Part shown: piece by piece, positions 25,001 through 34,000 of the stretch
Position numbering within the stretch: the first letter of the stretch is position 1
How the letters are laid out: every line of letters begins with the position of its first letter
From: Rhyacophila brunnea
Lineage: Eukaryota > Arthropoda > Insecta > Trichoptera > Rhyacophilidae
DNA: 64,000 bases
Direction: 5' to 3'
Assembly: GCA_022495005.1 (NCBI GenBank)
Contig: JAGYXB010001569.1
Coordinates: forward strand, 2,666,001 to 2,730,000
Made by a program: the position numbers and the translations under genes
The notes under the pieces: generated by a model
The model's input: the letters and a program-made list of their open reading frames with translations, nothing else
Database searches by the model: none
Told to the model about the DNA's origin: nothing

Positions 25001-28000
25001 GATGGCATTATCGAAGACTCTTCATCGCACATGGAATCTATTGAAATTTTTCAAGCACAAAAAATTCAGTGCATGCTTAGTGCATGTTCTGCACTGAAAC
25101 ATTTTCAAAAGATGTTAAAGGAGATGTATGGATACGGTATGTAATTTGTCAGAATTGGGCTCATGAGGTTTGTTCCAATGGTGAATTGAATCCATTTTTT
25201 TATAATATTGTTGTTATTTTTTTTTACTGGTCTATGTAATATTTGCAGTAGTATTCCACATTACCTTTACTATTTTGGCTACTAAAGTCAAAAATAAAAA
25301 CGGTATTCCGCAATCCCTGCACTTCCCCTAATAGTCAATTAATGTATTTTTTTCTGTTTCTGGGGGGTCCGGACCCGAAACAGCCCCCCCCCCCACCCTC
25401 TGTGTGCGCGCCTGAGGTAAACTATAGTGATTTTTGTCAAGGAATTGGAGTAACTATCTTGTTGTCATGAAACTTTTGTATTGAATGATACATGGATAAT
25501 CCTTTAATTTCTTGCTGAATTATGTGTAATGATTTATGACTGTAATATTGTATTTACATAAATTGATGTGCTTAGTGGAGTTATCAATAATTGATTGCCA
25601 AAACATATACATAATATTAATATCTAATAAGGATTAAAGTATTTGCACAGCGTCGGGCCCGCACTAAGAACCTCAGCTGCCCTTTTCAAGAATAAAAAAA
25701 TCGAATTTTTTTTTTTTTACTAATTTACTAAGTTTGTATGTAAGTATTCGTGGGTAATGAAATTGTGGTATTGTGAAGTATATTAATTGCACACTAAAAT
25801 AACCCACGATGGCTCGCCCCAGGTTCGAATCCTAGGTCTGGCAAGTACCTAAACACATTGTTTTTCAATTTGTGTGCGAGTCAGAGTATGGACCTAATAT
25901 GTTGAGCAAGTGGCTGACATCCATTTCTCGTAAAAACAAAATCTGTCAGGCCTAATCTAAGGCCCATATTATTACAATCTTATTAGGATCGAACATGGTC
26001 GAAAAAAAATACATTTTTATAATGATTGATTGTAGTTTTTGTTGATTTTTGTTTTTTTTTCGTCGCAAGAGTGTGTAAAGTATTGGGGCTCAGTTGGATA
26101 AGCGACCCTAAATGGCAGTCTCATGGTTGTTAATGATTTTTTTATAATAATTGAAAAGTATTATACCGTTCATAGGAAAATATGTGGTTGCGCCGATTGT
26201 CAGCGATTGTCATCCTTACTTCCCACCCACCACCCTCAATTCCCAGTATTATTGTCACAAAACCAAGTGACCGGGAGTCACGGTTCATGATAGTAACAAA
26301 TAAAAATTAGTGACATCAAGACAGCCGTTGCGCGTAGTCAGCTCAAGCGAACAAACTAGCGCGTGTTGCCGCATTGCGTTATACAGAGTGATTTAGAAGT
26401 AGTTCGTGGACCCCGGGTCAACTTGATATAGTGTGACCGTTGTACAAGCGATACTTCTGAATACCTGGCAAGCCGTGATACCGGTTCTCATCATTTATAC
26501 AACCTATCATCCAGTGGCGCACCCAGGGGGCCCGGCGTGTCGGGTTGACCAGATAAGTGACATAAACACACATCATAAATTAGCTTTAATAGTAAAAAAG
26601 TCGCCTGCGGCGCTATTACACTTCATGGCCATGAATATTTTCAATTACTTATATAATTGTGCAATATATTTTGTGATTATTATATGTCGATAATCGACAG
26701 CTCCATTATTAAAGTAGATGTATTAAAAATCGCCAATAATTCACTGTATAAGTACCCTTAATTTGAACTAAAACACAATTTCAAAAAACGTTAATGTAGT
26801 GTTTCCCACTGCATTTAATCTTAGCGGTAGGTAGGGGGCCCGCCAAATATCCTAGCCTGAGGGCCCGTTTCAGGATGTGGGGATCATGGTATAGGTACAC
26901 CGAGTGCAATAGACAAAAGACTGATAAACGAGAAATTAAGCTGTAAAGAAGAAAAAGAGTCTATGGGACTAATTTACATTCTCCTTCTTGGCCCCCCCCA
27001 ATATTAAATCCTGGGTGCGCCACTGCTATCATCATTCATTAACCTCATCTCACATATCATCCATAAACAGTGTACCGTCAAGTGCTGCGCACCGGGTAAT
27101 CCAAACACACAATACCGCGTGGGTGACAGTGCAACCAGACCACGGAGCCATCATCAACATCATAAAAGGTCAGTGTCTGGCATTTTGTTAAATTGCCCCC
27201 ATCCTAGATTCGGAATCCACATCACCCTTCAGAATTATACAGTTCACTGCGAAAAGCGCCACCAATATGGAAGAAACTAAGCATTGATTTTAGATGAAAA
27301 ATGCGATTGGATTGGAGAAAACATTTTGAAAGAAAGACCTAAAACTTTGTTTTTGAAACACTGAAGAAACCCTTGCATAATTTTCGCATAGAGACCCAAT
27401 ATTTCTAGCTACGCCACTGACTGAATTGGGATGATAATATTTGTGAACAGCGACTGGAACTGACTTTTAAGGGGGATAGGCATGCCAGCAGAGAACCTAG
27501 CAGAAAAATACGAAGCTTGCAATTTGAGATGTTTCAACTGTATTAATAAATATGTATTTGAAAACATTGAAAAGATTTTTTTTAATTCAAAGATAAACTT
27601 CAAGTTATACACATTTATATTTTTATAAAAATCGATGATTTTTAAAATAAATATAAAAAAATATTAAAACGATGAATTAGTCAAAAATCTAAATGGTCAA
27701 AAATTCAAAACTTAATAAACTAAAATTTAATAATAAATATGACCATAATATAATTATAATGTAATAATAAGATATGACCCTGCAACGAATTCACATATTT
27801 TTACGATTGTAAGTTTATCTTTGAATTAAAAAAAAAATCTTTTTAATGTTTTCAGATACTTACATATTTATTAATAATTAATACAGTTGAAATTGTATAT
27901 TATCAAAAAAAATCTCAAATTGCACGCTTCGTATTTTTCCGCTAGGTTCTCTGCTAACATGCCTCTCCCCCTATATACCTACATAGCTACTTGATATAAA

Positions 28001-31000
28001 ATGTAAACAAATCCGAATTTTTTGGCCCCCTCGTGCAGTGCACATTTCACAAACATGGCGGCCCTGTGGAGCGTAATATTAAATATTATGGTGAACAGGT
28101 AGATTGCATATTTTTAGCAATTACTATCTTCATTATCTTAGTTTGAAAATAAGTTGCTGATATGTGATAACTGATAAGAAATTGGATCACTTGAGTCACT
28201 GTGGTATAGGTACTACCAAATTAAAAATTGTCATACTAGACACTGGGGCCAAGTACTCGTAGTACCATCTCTTCTAATGAAAATGATTAGCGTTTGAAGG
28301 TAGGTAGGTCTGGCGAAAGGTGGAGGTAGGCTAAGATCCGACATAAATAGTAGACAGTAAACTTTGTCAGTCACACATTTGTTTTAATTAACTAAGATCA
28401 CAATATGCAAATAGTATTGGTTAGTTTTTTAAATTAATTCATCATCATCAGCCTGAATCTATCCACTGCTGGATGAATGCCTCTCCAAGCTGATTTCACT
28501 TCTCACGGTCCTGTGCGTTGCGTTGCCACGTACTTCCGCAGAACTTTATCATTTCATCGATCCATCGGCCTCTAGGTCTACCTTGCGGACGTTTTGTACC
28601 TCTTAGGTACCACTGGATGACTAACGATTCAGCTATGCGTCCAGCCCATTTCCATTTGAGTTTTTTGCGAACTCTATTACATCGCAAAACGTTGTCTGTC
28701 TCCTTAATTAATTAAACGTGTGTAAACCAAGTCTTTATTTTAGATAATAGTCCAAAAATAGTTGTCAATATGTTAATTGTTAAAATATTCGTTGATCTAT
28801 AAAATATCTAAAACTATGGCATTAAATCATACATAGTTTTAGGTATTTTATAGATAGAAGAATATTTTTTTATCTTTATGGTTTGGTTTACGCAGGACTT
28901 TACAAAACTAACCAACACGATCTGTAATATTATATTGTGTTCTTAATTATTCTTCAACTATGATGACCGATATGTATGACTGAAAAAGTGTGCACAATTT
29001 TGTCGTATCACCCAAAATATACCAAAACTATTATTATTTGAATTTTAAAAATTAACCAACTCCATATGTAAACTGTAGTCTTAGTTAAATAAAAACAAAT
29101 ACGTATGACTGACAAAGTTTAGTGTGCACTATTTAATTCAGATCTTAACATCCTATCTCCACCCTTCGCTACTGATGGAATGGAGGTTCCCAATCGGGAA
29201 GTGTGCCGAAAATATTGTTCCCATACATTTAATTGGATTCTGGACGGAAAAATAAGATTACATTTTTTGCCAATATAATAATGTATGTAAGTATATCCGA
29301 CGTTCAGTCGTGTCGATTTTTTATTATTATTATTACAACGTTTTTCTTAGCTCGTATTCTTATTTGTCCGGTGGTTCTTTGTCCGGTACAAATCTCGCAA
29401 TCGATTTTTAACTAACTTCCCGACTAGCTAGACATTTGAGACTTTTAGAATATATCAGAACACGGTGCCAATGCATTTTTTAAATACTTTTAGCCATCTT
29501 TAAGTAGAATTGAATTCATTTTCAGTTAATTCTGTTTTGTATGAAAAGTTATTTCGATACCATTATTGGTTGCTGGGAGTCTGGGGTCCTAGCAACTAAA
29601 TTATTAATATATAGGTACGTGCGTTACTATGGAAATCAATATGACATGTCAAAATGACATTTCAGTATTATTTCTATCAAGTACAATTTTTTTGATTGTT
29701 TAAGCTAGTCAAGTCAAGTCAAGTTTATATGATTCAACAGAAAATTTAAAAACGTTGTATATAAAAAGTTCTTTTTATCTTGTAATTATTTGTTGCTCAA
29801 CTTTATGTTGAATGTTGAAAAAGAAGTTGATATGAATATTACAACATATCGAATAATTGGACACACATAACTTGAAAACACCTCAGATAATAATTATTAT
29901 ATACCCACTAGAAAAAAATTATATTTGAAAAAAAAATACGATGCTCGACGGGATTTGAACCCGTTCACCACTGGTACCATGCAAACTGTGCATTAACCAA
30001 TTATGCTACGAGACTACATGAAATGTTTATCAAATTGCGTTATTATTGACTATCTATTTTTGTGTATTAAATCATGGAGTATATCAACTTAATTACTGCA
30101 GGCGCGATACCAATGGTTATACGGGTTCAAATCCTGTCGAGCATCGTATTTTTTTCAAATACGATTGTTTCTAGTAAGTATCTGAGGTGTTTTAAAGTTA
30201 TGTATGTTCAATATATGGAATGTTAGGCGTCGTGCACATAGAATCGGGCTTGCGGGGCGCTCGCGCATATTCAATGTGAATCATCGAAAATACAACGTAA
30301 TCAAATACGCCAGCGCACACTGGATTTGACGACGCATTGTGCACACCTGCCCCATGATTCATCGTTTTCGATTACGATTCGTCATTTCTCAGCGATACGA
30401 ATTAACGAAAATACAACGTAGTCCATTCATTGAACACGGCAAGCAAAATCACGCTTCGGAAGCGTCGTCGATAGACGGGCGAGAAGGCATTATTTAATAA
30501 CAGTGAACTCTTTGTTTAGTTATTGCGTGTCCGATATTTTGCTGGTAGAATGATGTAATCGTGAATATTAATGACAAGCCCCGAGAAATTTAAAAATATT
30601 TTTATTGCTTTGTTATGAGAGACGCTGATAATAATAATTATTTTGTGCTTCTTGAGCCACTTATTACATAGGTGAAGGGTAATGCGCGGGTCGGAGGGGG
30701 CTTACTTCGTAGAGAGCGCACCGAGCGCCGCTTTGGTGGGCTTTATGCCTTACATTCTCAAAATCTTGTGAATTACCTATTCGATGAATAAAAGAAATGG
30801 TTTATTAAATATTGATGAACCGATAGTCGTAATCAAGGCAGTGTCAAGGAATCTTTGACATCATTTCCTTCGAACATTAAAAAACTTTTTTTGAGACGCC
30901 ATACTTAATGCATAAACTACAGTGGCGAAGGGTGGAGGTAGGCTGTTAAGATCCTCCATAAATAGTGTACATTAAACTTTGTTAGTCATACGTATTCGTT

Positions 31001-34000
31001 TCTATTGAACTAAGACTACAATTTACAGATGGCGTTGGTTAGTTTTTAAAAATCAATTAAACCCTGCCTAAACCAAATCGTAATAGTTTTGGTATACTTT
31101 GGGCGATACGACAAAATTGTGCACAATTTTTCATTCCTACTTATTTGTTTTCGTTGGATTAAGAATACACATATTGTTGGTTAATTTTGTTAAATTCCTT
31201 AAACCATGCCTAAACCAAACTAAACTTAATAGATTAAAAATATTATTCTATCTATAAAATATCAAAAGTTATGTATGATTTAATTGCATAATTTTAGACA
31301 TAACGAGTAATGTTTGAGTATTATTTATTAATGCTTGGTTTCGAAGGGTTTAATTGAATTTTAAAAACTGACCAGCACCATCTGCAAATAATTGTATTTA
31401 GTTAAATGAAAACAAATAAGCATAGACTAATATACTTTTACAAATAAGTAAGAATGACAAAGTTTAGTGTGCACTATTTATGTCGAATCTTAACAGCCTA
31501 CCTCTAACCCTCGTCACTGCCAGGACAAGTCATTGGCAAACTAGATCCAAATTATTGATTATGCACGATGAACGATATGTCTATTTATGGTTATCGCGAA
31601 CCGGAACGCCGTATTGACTCACTCGCATTACGAACCCTGCAAATATGCTACAATTACCACACAACAACCTGATGACAATGGCGTATGTCGTACGGCCGCA
31701 TCAATTAAACGATTAGGCAGGTATATTTTATTTTTCATGCACGCTGTGAGTACTGCATGGTAATACTATCTACATAATGTAGGCACAGACAGGAAACTGT
31801 CGCGGTAGACTGAGCGCCACGGTCGACCCAGGCTCGAATCCCATTGTGCTCTATTATTATTGACCGAACGAGAAGGTGTCGACAACTGTCAACTGAAATA
31901 TAATAATTACAAGATAAAAAGAACTTTTTATATACCACGTTTTTAAATTTTCTATTGAATCATATAAACTTGACAATTCTATGTATTAATAATTTATGAC
32001 AAATAAGGCAAATGTCAATAAATCATTTTTTTGCTATTTTGCAACAAACAAACAAACAAACAAATATAGAATACTGAAATGTCATTTTGATTTCCATAGT
32101 AACGCACGTATTGATACCAAATATCATAATGCCTAAATCCCCCAGTCAGGGGCGGACGAGGGATCGAGTGTGGTTACGGTCAGTCGGCTACCTACCCTTG
32201 AGCCTCTTACGTCGCCTCTAAATACGATTCGCTACCTTTTTCGCGCCAAGTCGTGCGTTTACAAAAAATGTTGTTAATAATTAATCGTTACTTGTCAAGC
32301 GAAGTATACTTACGTAACTTAATTCCCTGAATCAGTGTTTTTAATAAGTGAAAAGTATAAATCAACACCCTACGTAAACCCATACCTATCAGTATATATT
32401 AATAATTTAGTTGCTAGGACCACCCCCTTAGCAACCAATAATAGTGGACTGGATTACGGATTTCTTCCGAAATAACTTTTCATACAAACCATAATTAACT
32501 GAAAATTAATTCAATTCTACTTAAAGATGGCTAAAAGTATTAAAAGAATGCATTGGGTAACTGGAAAAACAACCACTGGACAAACAAGAATACGAGCTAA
32601 CTAAAACGTGGTAAAAAAATATTGTTCTATCTATAAAACATCTAAAATTATGTATGGTTTAATGTCATAATTTTTGATATTTTATAGGTAAATGAATATT
32701 TTTTGACTATAATCTACTATGGTTTGGGTTAGGCAGAGTTTAATTGAATTTTTAAAACTTACCGGCACGATCTGCAAATTGTATTCTTAGTTCAATAAAA
32801 ACAATTAAAATATGACTGACAAATTTGAGTGTGAACTATATAATTGATGTCTTTATTTTAAGACATTTAACTATTTTCCTTTCGATAATTCGTCAAATGA
32901 TTATTTTCCGACTGCCTTTATACAAGGCATGATTAATTTTCACTCTCTTGAATCTTGTCGGTCTCCTCTGCTCTTGAAACACTTTTGCTTGTTAGCGCGA
33001 AAGATGGTTTCCAACCCTGGTGTCCTAATGAATTGGAATTTACATGCGCCTGTCAATTACCTGCGTGGTCGCAGCCATGATATTTTATTCTGGATCGGAA
33101 CCGTTTCCTCGTGGCAAGCCTATCAAGCACCATTAGCGAGTGGTGCTAGATTAGTAAATGCGCTCCTTAAAAACATAGAAATTTTCAATGATGTAGTTTG
33201 TATTTTGTTTTTGAAACTTTATTTAACTATATAAATTATGTTTTTTTTGTTTTCAAAAATTTTATTTTTCTGTATTAAATTATTGTACTTAAGTATGTTT
33301 TGATTTAATATTTTTTCTGTTATTATTATTATTATATTCTATATTCTCTTCTCCTCTCTTGTGAGGGTAATATTTATTATAATGTAATAAATCTCATGTT
33401 GTGTACGTATTGAATTTAGATATTTATGTCCACAATGTTTTGTATTCTTAAATAAATAAATATGACGAATCTTGACAGCCTACCTCCACCCTTCGCTACT
33501 GCTTTGTATTATTAGTTCTTCTTCTTATTGTGCCATCCCCTAGCGGAGGTCGGCCACCATCAAGGCGATCTTATCTTTGTCGTCTGCAACCCGGAACAGT
33601 TCAGTGGAGCTGCACTCGTACCAATCACGGAGGTTCTTAAGCCACGAAATGCGGCGCCGTCCTCTGCTACGCTTCCCATTGATCTTTCCTTGAATGACAA
33701 GTTGGGAATGCTGTATTTTTGTCCTCTCATAATGTGGCCGAGGTACTGTAGTTTCCTGGTTTTGATACTACGTAGAACTTCTCGGTCCTTCCCCATTCGA
33801 TTGAGAACTTCAACATTTGTCACCCGGTCAGTCCAAGGAATTTTGAGGATGCGTCTATACAGCCACACCTCGAAATCTTGAAGTCTCCGTGACATCTCTT
33901 GGTTTAGCGTCCATACTTCCATACCATAGAAAATAATTGAGAGAACATAACAACGTACCATACTCAGTCTCAGACCTAGGTTAAGATCTCGATTGCTAAG

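Noticed and set aside
29943..30015. Functional nuclear tRNA gene
   Set aside because: Boxes are present but the acceptor stem is poor and the unit is part of an inverted-repeat element; the same applies to 11811-11887 and 62068-62148.
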